Source of the DNA: Vicinamibacterales bacterium
GTDB lineage: Bacteria > Acidobacteriota > Vicinamibacteria > Vicinamibacterales > UBA2999
DNA: 64,000 bases
Assembly (NCBI GenBank): GCA_041394705.1
Contig: JAWKHS010000006.1
Span: 1-64,000, forward strand
Direction: 5' to 3'
Under the pieces are notes generated by a model. That model worked only from the letters and a program-made list of their open reading frames with translations, was not told the DNA's origin and searched no databases. This document shows positions 7,645 to 15,283 of this stretch, in pieces. The number at the start of each line of letters is the position of its first letter. The first letter of the stretch is position 1. A program made the position numbers and the translations under genes.

Positions 7645-8937
7645 GTGTCCACGTTCGCCGCTCTCGGTCTCAGTCCCACGCTTTGCGTCACCCTCGATCG
7701 CCTCGGGTACCAGTCGCCCACTGACATCCAGGCTCGCGCCATTCCCCTCGCGCTCGCCGGCGGCGACCTCGTCGCCCGGGCCGAGACGGGCACCGGCAAG
7801 ACGGCCGCCTTCGGTCTTCCGATCGTGCAGCGCCTGACGGCGTCCCGTCCCAGCGGCCCACGCACGCCCCGGGCGCTCGTGCTCGTGCCCACGCGCGAGC
7901 TCGCCGAGCAGGTGGCGCGGGCCCTCACCGACTTCTCGTCCGGCGGGCCGCTGCGCATCACGGCCATCTACGGGGGGGCGTCCATGGGCCTGCAGATCCG
8001 GGCCCTTCGGCGGGGCCTGGACGTCGTCGTCGCCACACCCGGGCGGCTCATCGATCACCTCGAACGGGGCACCATCGACCTGCGCGCGGTCGGCGAGCTC
8101 ACGCTGGACGAGGCGGATCGCATGCTCGACATGGGCTTCCTGCCTGCGCTCAAGCGCATCGTCACGGCCCTGCCGGCGTCCCGACGCACGCTGCTCTTCT
8201 CGGCCACGCTACCAGACGCCGTCCTGCGTCTGTCGGCCGAGTTCACGCACGAGGCCACGCGGGTGGACGTCACGGCCGGCCGCGTCGTCGCGGCGTCGGT
8301 CACGCATCAGGTCCACCCGGTGCAGGCCGAGCACAAGCGCGCGCTGCTCACGCACCTGCTGTCCTCACAGGACACCGACCAGGCCCTCGTGTTCTGCAAG
8401 ACGAAGCGGGGGTCCGACAAGGTCGGGCTTCACCTGGAGCGCGCGGGGCTGGCCGTGGCGGTCATCCACGGCGACAAGAGCCAGGGCCAGCGCCAGCGCG
8501 CGCTCGGCGCGTTCAAGTCCGGCCGCCTGCAGGTGCTCGTGGCCACCGACGTCGCCGCGCGCGGCCTCGACATCGCGCACCTGCCGCTCGTCGTGAACTT
8601 CGACCTCCCGCTGGTCCCGGAGGACTACGTCCACCGCGTCGGCCGAACGGGCCGCGCTGGGCGTGAAGGACGCGCGGTGTCGCTGGTGTCGGCGGGTGAA
8701 CGGACGCTGCTGCGCGGCATCCAGCGGCTGCTGCCCGCGCCCCTGCACACGTCGCACGTGGAAGGCTTCGCGCCCCCGGCCGAGGTCGTGGTCCGCGACG
8801 GCGCGCGGGACGGCGAGCGCCGCCCCCACTCGATGGCCATCGCGCCCAAGGGCGGCCGCGGCCCCGTGCGCGGCAGGCACGCGGCGCCGCGCCATCCGTC
8901 GCGCGGCCCCAGACGCCATCGCCCGCAGTTCGCCTGA
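7645..8937 (+). CDS. rhlE: DEAD-box ATP-dependent RNA helicase, RhlE type
   Basis: A 430-residue helicase with all core motifs: Q motif GYQSPTDIQ, motif I AETGTGKT, Ia PTRELAEQ, II DEAD, III SAT, IV LVFCKTKR, V ARGLDI and VI HRVGRTGRAG. The tail after about residue 375 is short, basic and Arg/His/Pro-rich, as in RhlE-type helicases that act in ribosome assembly, RNA decay or cold adaptation. Translation starts at GTG 7645, nine bases after GGAGG. The gene has a long leader with a hairpin and ends just before a perfect 18-bp palindrome shared with the convergent omega-like gene. Confidence 0.93.
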   Translation: MSTFAALGLSPTLCVTLDRLGYQSPTDIQARAIPLALAGGDLVARAETGTGKTAAFGLPIVQRLTASRPSGPRTPRALVLVPTRELAEQVARALTDFSSGGPLRITAIYGGASMGLQIRALRRGLDVVVATPGRLIDHLERGTIDLRAVGELTLDEADRMLDMGFLPALKRIVTALPASRRTLLFSATLPDAVLRLSAEFTHEATRVDVTAGRVVAASVTHQVHPVQAEHKRALLTHLLSSQDTDQALVFCKTKRGSDKVGLHLERAGLAVAVIHGDKSQGQRQRALGAFKSGRLQVLVATDVAARGLDIAHLPLVVNFDLPLVPEDYVHRVGRTGRAGREGRAVSLVSAGERTLLRGIQRLLPAPLHTSHVEGFAPPAEVVVRDGARDGERRPHSMAIAPKGGRGPVRGRHAAPRHPSRGPRRHRPQFA

Positions 8938-8942
8938 GGCGG

Positions 8943-8960
8943 GGGCGGATCGATCCGCCC
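8943..8960. terminator. Palindrome between convergent helicase and omega-like genes, possible bidirectional terminator
   Basis: The 18 bases are a perfect inverted repeat that can fold into a 7-bp GC stem with a TCGA loop. It sits between two convergent stop codons (8937 and 8990). No U-tract follows on either strand, so intrinsic termination is uncertain. Confidence 0.4.
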
Positions 8961-8989
8961 GGCTGGTCTTCGCCGCGGCCGAACGGCGA

Positions 8990-9211
8990 TCAGGGCTGGT
9001 CGTCGCCTCGCCGTGTGTCGACCGCCGGTGCGTCGGCCGCCGTCGTCCCGTCGATGGCGCTGACCATGCCGGCGGCCACTTCCGCCTGAGAGGTGCGGGC
9101 GGTGTTGGAGCGGGCCTCCACACGCGGCACGCATCCGCGCGCGAGCTGCTTGGCGCGGAGCGCCGACACCACCACGAACGCGAACGTGCCCATCTCCGGA
9201 AGCTCGGCCAT
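8990..9211 (-). CDS. rpoZ: RNA polymerase omega subunit homologue
   Basis: The 73-residue protein aligns with the conserved core of omega: FAFVVVSALRAKQL corresponds to the helix with the R-A-x-Q-L signature, followed by GCVPRVEA and TSQAEVAAGMV (the T-A-x-x-E-V-x-x-G-x-V block). Omega aids assembly of the beta' subunit. Canonical rpoZ usually follows gmk; here the upstream partner is a 59-residue membrane protein whose stop codon overlaps this start (TGATG), so translation is probably coupled. This could be the only rpoZ moved from gmk or a second copy; the window cannot tell. Confidence 0.75.
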   Translation of the reverse strand: MAELPEMGTFAFVVVSALRAKQLARGCVPRVEARSNTARTSQAEVAAGMVSAIDGTTAADAPAVDTRRGDDQP

Positions 9212-9390
9212 CACGGGGCTCCCACGAACGAGAGGTAGACGGCGCCGCCCAGCGCCAGGGCGGCGATGGCCATCAGGAGCGTGGTCGTCAAGACGCCACG
9301 GGATTCGTCGCCCCGCCCGGACGAGGGCGCCTCGATGGTCTCGACGGCGCGGGAAAAAGGCGGCGGCTTCGGCTGCAGAACGGCGGGCAT
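9211..9390 (-). CDS. Small single-pass membrane protein coupled to omega homologue
   Basis: A 59-residue protein: a Pro/Ser-rich soluble N-terminus (about 1-35) followed by one hydrophobic segment, TTLLMAIAALALGGAVYLSF, and only a few residues after it. This suggests an N-in or N-out tail-anchored topology. The ATG at 9390 has GGGAGG four bases upstream and is preferred over an in-frame TTG 12 bases earlier. Its TGA overlaps the omega-like ATG. I do not recognise a family. Confidence 0.6.
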   Translation of the reverse strand: MPAVLQPKPPPFSRAVETIEAPSSGRGDESRGVLTTTLLMAIAALALGGAVYLSFVGAP

Positions 9391-9464
9391 GGTCCCTCCC
9401 AAGGTTGGCTTTGGTGAGGGCCAGGGCGGCGCGCGCCTCAGTGCTCAGAAAAGCGGTGGCGCCC

Positions 9465-9470
9465 AGTATA
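9465..9470 (-). promoter_or_regulatory. Candidate -10 box (TATACT) for the membrane protein/omega operon
   Basis: Minus-strand TATACT lies 74 nt upstream of the ATG at 9390, in the gap after the ADOP permease stop. It matches the boxes upstream of the sugar dehydrogenase and histone-like genes. Confidence 0.45.
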
Positions 9471-9537
9471 CGCGCCACGCGCCGGACGCGGCTCGCGGTC
9501 GTCGCGCGGCCATGTCCGTTCCCGCGCCCGGACGGGT

Positions 9538-9552
9538 GGCCCTGACAGGGCC
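9538..9552 (-). terminator. Short hairpin after ADOP permease 1
   Basis: GGCCCT and AGGGCC pair around a three-base loop 16 bp past the permease stop. No U-tract; listed only as a possible terminator. Confidence 0.25.
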
Positions 9553-9567
9553 GGTAGCCTGTCCCGG

Positions 9568-12213
9568 CTAGGTGTCCCTGCGGAGCGCGTCCATGGGCGC
9601 GATGCGCAGCGCCCGCAGCGTCGGCGCCGTGCAGGCGATGAGCGACACGACGAGCAGGACCGACGCGCCGAGGCCCACGCCCAGCCCCATGGCGCCAGGC
9701 ACCGACGGGCCAACGCCCGTGACCTCCAGGAACTCGTAGCACAGGGGAATCGCGAGCGGGAGGCCGAGCAGCACGCCCGCGCCGATCTGCACGATGGCCC
9801 GCGCGGCCACGTCGCGAGCGACGCCCCATCGGCCGGCGCCGAGGGCCACGCGGATGCCGATCTCCCGGGTCCGCTCGGACACGGCCAGCGACAGGATCGC
9901 GTACAGGGCCGACGCCGCCAGGCTGAGCAGCACCGCCACGAGCAGCACGGCCCCCAGGACGAGGGCCCGCAGGAGATACCAGTCGCCCTCGAACATCTGA
10001 TCGAGCGGGACGGCGGCCGCCACGACCGCATCGGGATCGACGGCGCGCGCGAGCTCGCGGACGCGGGGCGCCAGGACCGTGGGGCCACCGGGCGCCCAGA
10101 CGGCCAGCCGGACGGGGTTCACGTCGCCGGCGGCCATCGGCACGTACATCGCGTCGTCCTGCGAGGGCGTCAGCGCGTGCACGCCCAGGCGGCCCACGAC
10201 GCCGACGACCTCGAGCCACGGGCCCGCGGGTGCGCCTTCGGTCGTGGTCTCGCGCACGCGCCTGCCGATCGGGTTGCTCGCGCCGAATGCGCGCCGGGCG
10301 AACGTGGTGTTGACGATGGCCGAGCGGGCGGCGGGGTCGAGGTCGGCTGACCGGAACCCACGGCCGGCCACGAGGGGTTGCGCCAGCGCCTCGAAGAAGT
10401 CGGTGGCCACGCGGGCCGTCCGCACCTTGAAGGGACCCGCCGCGCCGGCCTGCGCGGCCTGGTCCGTCTCCACCAGGCGTGAAGGATGGTCCATGCGCGG
10501 CAGCGCCGTGGCGAAGGTCACCGCTCGAACGCCTGGCTCGCCTCGGAGCCGTTCGACGATCCCGGTCTGCGCCCGTGCCACCTGCGCGCGTGTGGCCGAC
10601 GGGACGTCGAGCGTGACCGACAGGACCTGCGCCGCCCGGATGCCGTCGGTGGCCTCGTGCGGCAGGGTCGCCTGCACCTTGCCCCACAGGCCCCCGGCCA
10701 CGCCGATGGCGACGACGGCCACGGCAACGTCGATCACGATGAGGGCGGTCGATACGCCCCCCAGGCGCGTGCCGGTGCGATGCGCGCGGGTCCGCCGGAG
10801 GTTCGCCTCGATCGACGGTCCCGTCATGCGCACCGCCGGCAGGACGCCGGCGATGACGGCGCAGCCGGCGGCGAGGGCCACGGCGCGCAGCACCGTGGCC
10901 GCCGTCAGGCCCGTGTCGATCCAGTAGGGCACCGTGATCCCCAGGGCCGTGAGGATGCGCGGGGGCAGCCAGTCGAGCAGCCACAGGCCGGCCCCGGCCG
11001 CCACGAGCGCGAGCACCAGGAACTCGACGAAGACCTGCGTGAGGATGCGCCCGCGTCCCGCGCCCAGCGCCGTCCGCACGGCGAACTCGGCCCCACGCGT
11101 CGAGGTGTGCGCCAGGATCAGGAGCCCGACGTTGACGCAGGCCACGACGAGCGGCGCCAGGAGCAGCACCTGCACCAGGGAGTATTCGGGCAGGGCTCGC
11201 AGGCCGCCGGCGGACGGGAACGCGAAGCTCAGGTGCCAGGCCGGCAGCACTGCCGCGCGCAGCCGATCGAACGACGCCGGATCCTGTGCGGCCAGCGATG
11301 CCGTCAGCGCCTGGAGTTCCGCGTCGGCCGATGCCGGCGTGGCGCCCGCCGACAGCCGCCCGAACACGACGAGCGGCACGCCCAGGCGCGGACCGGCGCC
11401 GGCGTCCGGCGTGCCGAGCGGCATCCAGGCCTGCTGGGACGTGGGGAACCGGAACCCCGGCGGCATCACACCCACGACGGTGAACGGCGCGCCGCCAATC
11501 GTGACCGGCCGGCCGACGATGTCCCGCGCGCTCGAGAACTGCGTGCGCCACAGGTCGTGGCCGATGACGACCACGGCCGGCGCTCCGGGCGCGTCGTCAG
11601 TGGCATCGAGGACGCGCCCCAGCAGCGGGGGCGTGCGCAGGAGGTCGAACGCCGACGCGGTGGTCTCGATGCCCGCCACCGGCACGCCGCCGCTGCCCGC
11701 ATCGACGTTCACGGTCACCAGCCTGTAGGCCGCCACGACATCGAACGACCGCAGCGAGGTCCGCCACAGCGCGTAGTCACCGGCGGTGGCGGGCGCGTGG
11801 ACGGTGTCGCGCCAGTAGCAGAGGGTGCGGACGCGGCCGTCCGGATCGCCCGGCAGCGGCTGTTCGAGCGCGGCCACCGCGTGCATGGGCGCCAGTCCCA
11901 CCGGGATGCCAATGGCGATCGCGGACACGGCGACGAGGCTCAGCCAGGGCGTGCGGAGAATCGCCCGCACCCCCAGCCGGGCATCGAGCAGCGACGGCCG
12001 CCATGCCGACGGCCGCAGGCACTCCGCCCAGAGGCTCGCGGCCGACGCCACGACGTTCCTGAGATCCCGCGCACGCGCCCGGGCTGGCGGAAGTCCGCGC
12101 GCCAGGTCGTGCTGGAAGGCGTCGTCGAGGTCGCGCAGGATGTACGGCGCCTCGTCACCGCGGATGAGGACGGCCGCGAGGATCCGCCCGAGCCGCGATC
12201 GCGATTCGCTCAA
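9568..12213 (-). CDS. ADOP-type FtsX/MacB-like ABC transporter permease 1
   Basis: An 881-residue permease. Residues about 1-80 form the cytoplasmic prefix typical of acidobacterial duplicated orphan permeases, followed by a transmembrane helix (LVAVSAIAIGIPVGL), a periplasmic MacB core domain, a first FtsX domain (near 345-470) with ALGAGRGRILTQVF, a second periplasmic domain, and a second FtsX domain (near 750-880) with VALGAGRWGVARD. No ATPase gene is linked, as usual for the family; the real partner and cargo are unknown. The start is TTG, overlapping the PadR stop (TTGA) just after a GGAGGGG stretch, which indicates coupled translation and regulation by that PadR protein. Confidence 0.9.
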   Translation of the reverse strand: MSESRSRLGRILAAVLIRGDEAPYILRDLDDAFQHDLARGLPPARARARDLRNVVASAASLWAECLRPSAWRPSLLDARLGVRAILRTPWLSLVAVSAIAIGIPVGLAPMHAVAALEQPLPGDPDGRVRTLCYWRDTVHAPATAGDYALWRTSLRSFDVVAAYRLVTVNVDAGSGGVPVAGIETTASAFDLLRTPPLLGRVLDATDDAPGAPAVVVIGHDLWRTQFSSARDIVGRPVTIGGAPFTVVGVMPPGFRFPTSQQAWMPLGTPDAGAGPRLGVPLVVFGRLSAGATPASADAELQALTASLAAQDPASFDRLRAAVLPAWHLSFAFPSAGGLRALPEYSLVQVLLLAPLVVACVNVGLLILAHTSTRGAEFAVRTALGAGRGRILTQVFVEFLVLALVAAGAGLWLLDWLPPRILTALGITVPYWIDTGLTAATVLRAVALAAGCAVIAGVLPAVRMTGPSIEANLRRTRAHRTGTRLGGVSTALIVIDVAVAVVAIGVAGGLWGKVQATLPHEATDGIRAAQVLSVTLDVPSATRAQVARAQTGIVERLRGEPGVRAVTFATALPRMDHPSRLVETDQAAQAGAAGPFKVRTARVATDFFEALAQPLVAGRGFRSADLDPAARSAIVNTTFARRAFGASNPIGRRVRETTTEGAPAGPWLEVVGVVGRLGVHALTPSQDDAMYVPMAAGDVNPVRLAVWAPGGPTVLAPRVRELARAVDPDAVVAAAVPLDQMFEGDWYLLRALVLGAVLLVAVLLSLAASALYAILSLAVSERTREIGIRVALGAGRWGVARDVAARAIVQIGAGVLLGLPLAIPLCYEFLEVTGVGPSVPGAMGLGVGLGASVLLVVSLIACTAPTLRALRIAPMDALRRDT

Positions 12214-12545
12214 CGCCCCTCCGCCAGCGCGTCGAGGCGCCGCAACGCGCCGCCCGCGATGGCGCGGATGGCGTTGTAGCTCTCCTGCAGGTCACGAGCG
12301 CCCGCCGGGGTCAGTGAGTAGTACTTGCGCGGGCGACCGGCACGACCGGGCACGGGCTCGCCGACGCGCCCCACCACCTGGCCGCGGTCCGCGAGACGTC
12401 CCAAAGTGGTACTGATCGCGCCCGACGACACGACGCGGCCGCTCCGGTCCTCGATGTGCGCCCGAATGGCACCGCCGTAGGCGTGGTCGCCGAGCGCGGC
12501 CACCGCGAAGAGGATGAGTTGTTCGAGCTCACCGAGATATCCCAC
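12210..12545 (-). CDS. PadR family transcriptional regulator of ADOP module 1
   Basis: About 111 residues with the PadR winged helix: LGELEQLILFAVAALGDHAYGG, then SSGAISTTLGRLADRGQV and the wing GRPRKYYSLTPAGARDL. PadR proteins repress transport and stress genes and their own operon. An in-frame GTG at 12563 abuts the palindrome directly. I prefer the GTG at 12545 because a GGAG lies seven bases before it and the conserved family sequence begins there. The stop overlaps the permease start. Confidence 0.87.
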   Translation of the reverse strand: MGYLGELEQLILFAVAALGDHAYGGAIRAHIEDRSGRVVSSGAISTTLGRLADRGQVVGRVGEPVPGRAGRPRKYYSLTPAGARDLQESYNAIRAIAGGALRRLDALAEGR

Positions 12546-12563
12546 GTCACCGCTCCGGGCCAC

Positions 12564-12588
12564 GATTAAACCACTATGTGGTTAAATC
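12564..12588. promoter_or_regulatory. AT-rich palindromic operator upstream of PadR/ADOP module 1
   Basis: GATTAAACCAC and GTGGTTAAATC flank a TAT centre; the arms match at 10 of 11 positions. The AT-rich site stands out in this GC-rich DNA and lies immediately upstream of the PadR gene, as expected for autoregulation. Confidence 0.6.
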
Positions 12589-12714
12589 GATCAACCCGAG
12601 CTCCGAGCCAGCCGACACCACGCGCCAGAGACGCGGGCCGCGCATTGACGGGCCGGGGAGACGACGCGTATCGTGCGCGGATGTGGCCCGGCGACCGGGG
12701 CTGGAGGGCGGAAC

Positions 12715-15174
12715 GTGGCTGACGAGAAGCTCATCGGCAGGAACTACACCACGCCGGATCTGATCGCGAAGGTGACCGGGCGGGCGAAGTACGCGGAGGA
12801 CTTCCGCGCCGACGGGATGCTCTTCTGCAAGCTCCTGCTGAGCCCGATGCCCCACGCGCGCGTCAGGCGGATCGATGCGAGCGCCGCGCTGGCGATGCCG
12901 GGCGTGCGCGCGATCCTGACCGCGGACGACCTGCCCGAGGCGGCACGCGGCGACATCCCCGCCCTCACGAACGAGCCGCTCTTCAAGGGCGAACCGATCC
13001 TCGCGGTGGCCGCGGTCGACGAGGAGACGGCCGTGGAGGCCATCGAACGCATCGAGCTCGACCTCGAGCTGCTCCCCTTCGTGACCGATCCCCTGGAGAG
13101 CCTCCGGCCGGGCAGCCCGAACGCCACGACGGACGGCAACGTCCTGGCACCGGCCAGCGGCCCGGCGAGGCGCGACCTCGAGGGGGCCCTGATGAACCAG
13201 ACGGAGCTGCGGACGGTGAAGTGGACCGACAAGGACTTCGCCGACGCCCCCGAGGGCCAGCTGCCGCTGGGCGAGGCCACGGAAGAGTGGACGGTCGGCG
13301 ACGTGGAGGCCGGCCTGCGCGAGGCGGCCCTGGTGGTGGACGAGACGTTCGTCGTGCAGGCCACCAGCCACCAGACGCTCGAGACCAGGAGCGCGATGGC
13401 CTACTGGCAGAACGGCAAGGTGTACGTGCACGGCTCCACGCAGAGCACGATGCGCACGCTCCCTGGGGTCGCCAACTGGGTCGGGGTCGATCCGTCCGAC
13501 GTGGTCTTCGTCTCCGAGTACACGGGCGGCGGGTTCGGCAGCAAGGGCGGCGGCGCCGTGTCGATGTGCATCCCGGCGCTGCTGGCGAAGAAGGTCAACG
13601 CGCCGGTCATGATGCGCATCAGCCGCGAGGAAGAGCACTACATCGGGCACGCGCGCACGAACATGACCGGGCGGGCCCGCGTGGGCTTCCGCGCCGACGG
13701 CCGCATCACGGCCCTCGATCTCTTCATCGTCCAGGACAACGGCGCCCGCGGCGAACGCGGCGATCACCGCGCGGCGGGCCAGGCGACCTCACTGCTCTAT
13801 CAGCCGCTGGCGATGCGGTGGCGGGCCGTGAACGTCCTCACGAACACGCCCACGCGCCTGTTCCAGCGGTCGCCCGGCGAGATGCAGGGCATCGCCATCG
13901 TGGAGCAGGCGATCACGAAGGCGGCGGCGCAGCTCGGCATCGATCAGGTGGAGATGCGCAAGATCAACGCGCCCGTCGGCAAGGCGCCGTTCGGACCCGC
14001 GCGCAACGGCCAGCGGGGCCACACGACGAGCGCGTTCGTGCGGGAAGCGCTCGAACAGGGCGCGGAGCGCTTCGGGTGGAACGAGCGCGCCGCCCGGGCC
14101 GGCACGCGCGTCGGGAGCAAGGTGCGCGGCGTCGGCGTGGCCGTCGGCACGCACACGGCGGGTTCGGTCGGCCACGACGGGCTGATGACGATCCGGCCCG
14201 ACGGCCGGCTCTACGTCCAGAGCGGGGTGGGCAACCTGGGCACGCATTCTCTGTTCGACCTCGCGCGGGTCGCCGCCGAGATCCTGGCCGTGCCGTGGGA
14301 CAAGGTCGACGTCGCCTGGGGCGACACCAGCAAGCACCTGCCGTACTCGTGCCTCTCGGTGGGCAGTCAGACCACGCACGCCATGACGCGGGCGAACCAC
14401 GCGGCGGCCATGGACGCGCGGCGGAAGCTGCAGGAGATCGCGGCGCGCGACCTGGGCGGCCGTCCCGAGGACTACGAGCTCGGCGGCGAACGCGTGTTCC
14501 GGCGCGGCAGCCCTGGGCGCGGTCTCACCTACGCTCAGGCGGCGACGCGCGCGATCGCGCTCGGCGGCCGCTACGACGGACACGAGCTGCCGGACGAGCT
14601 CCATGCCACGACGAAGGGCGCGGCCGGCGCCCTGGTGGGCCTGGGCCTCATGGGCGTGGCCAAGGACACGTATCCGCGCGACGGCACCACCTATTCGTTC
14701 GTGGCCGGCTTCGCCGAGGTCGAGGTGGATCTCGAGACCGGCAAGCCGACGCTCGTCGACTACTTCGGCATGGGCGACATCGGCACCGTCATCCATCCGC
14801 GGAGCATGGCCGCCCAGATCAGCGGCGGGAGCTGCCTGGGGATCGGCCACGCGCTGTGCCAGAAGTGGGTCTACGACCCGCACTACGGCGCGGCGCTCGC
14901 CACGCGGTTCCACCACAACAAGCCGCTCACCATCCTCGACATCCCGTCCACCATGCACGCGGACGCGGTGGGCCTTGCCGATCCCGAGACGCCCGTCGGC
15001 GCGCGAGGAGTCGGCGAGCCGCCCGTCGGCGCCGCCTACGGCGCCGTCATGAACGCGATTGCCAGCGCGGTGGGCGTGGACGCCTTCCGGCGCGCGCCCG
15101 TGACACCGGACGTGCTGCTCATGACGCTGGAGCACGGCCGTCGGATGCACGACCCGCTGCAGGCGCACCTGTAG
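12715..15174 (+). CDS. Molybdenum hydroxylase (xanthine dehydrogenase family) large subunit
   Basis: An 819-residue molybdopterin-binding subunit. N-terminal a/b hammerhead domain (VTGRAKYAEDF, about 20-125), then the Mo-cofactor domain with GGGFGSK (271-277) and the C-terminal GVGEPPVG block, whose Glu768 matches the catalytic glutamate of the family. The cofactor segment around FQRSPGEMQG replaces the more usual RGFGGPQ, a variant seen in several uncharacterised hydroxylases. Substrates may be purines, aldehydes or N-heterocycles. The [2Fe-2S] and FAD subunits expected beside it are absent, so it is either encoded apart or is used with an unlinked partner. Start GTG 12715 has GGAGG seven bases before it. 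Confidence 0.88.
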   Translation: MADEKLIGRNYTTPDLIAKVTGRAKYAEDFRADGMLFCKLLLSPMPHARVRRIDASAALAMPGVRAILTADDLPEAARGDIPALTNEPLFKGEPILAVAAVDEETAVEAIERIELDLELLPFVTDPLESLRPGSPNATTDGNVLAPASGPARRDLEGALMNQTELRTVKWTDKDFADAPEGQLPLGEATEEWTVGDVEAGLREAALVVDETFVVQATSHQTLETRSAMAYWQNGKVYVHGSTQSTMRTLPGVANWVGVDPSDVVFVSEYTGGGFGSKGGGAVSMCIPALLAKKVNAPVMMRISREEEHYIGHARTNMTGRARVGFRADGRITALDLFIVQDNGARGERGDHRAAGQATSLLYQPLAMRWRAVNVLTNTPTRLFQRSPGEMQGIAIVEQAITKAAAQLGIDQVEMRKINAPVGKAPFGPARNGQRGHTTSAFVREALEQGAERFGWNERAARAGTRVGSKVRGVGVAVGTHTAGSVGHDGLMTIRPDGRLYVQSGVGNLGTHSLFDLARVAAEILAVPWDKVDVAWGDTSKHLPYSCLSVGSQTTHAMTRANHAAAMDARRKLQEIAARDLGGRPEDYELGGERVFRRGSPGRGLTYAQAATRAIALGGRYDGHELPDELHATTKGAAGALVGLGLMGVAKDTYPRDGTTYSFVAGFAEVEVDLETGKPTLVDYFGMGDIGTVIHPRSMAAQISGGSCLGIGHALCQKWVYDPHYGAALATRFHHNKPLTILDIPSTMHADAVGLADPETPVGARGVGEPPVGAAYGAVMNAIASAVGVDAFRRAPVTPDVLLMTLEHGRRMHDPLQAHL

Positions 15175-15196
15175 CGGCGGGGCGCCCACAGCTCCT

Positions 15197-15220
15197 CCCG
15201 CCATCGACCGATATGGCGGG
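15197..15220 (+). terminator. Hairpin after the molybdenum hydroxylase gene
   Basis: CCCGCCAT and ATGGCGGG form a perfect 8-bp stem with an eight-base loop, 22 bp after the stop and before ADOP permease 2. No U-tract, so termination is uncertain. Confidence 0.35.
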
Positions 15221-15283
15221 GAGAGACGCCGAGTGACGGGTCCGGGCGAGATCGGCGTCCCGAGGGGGCATGTGGGCAGCGGA

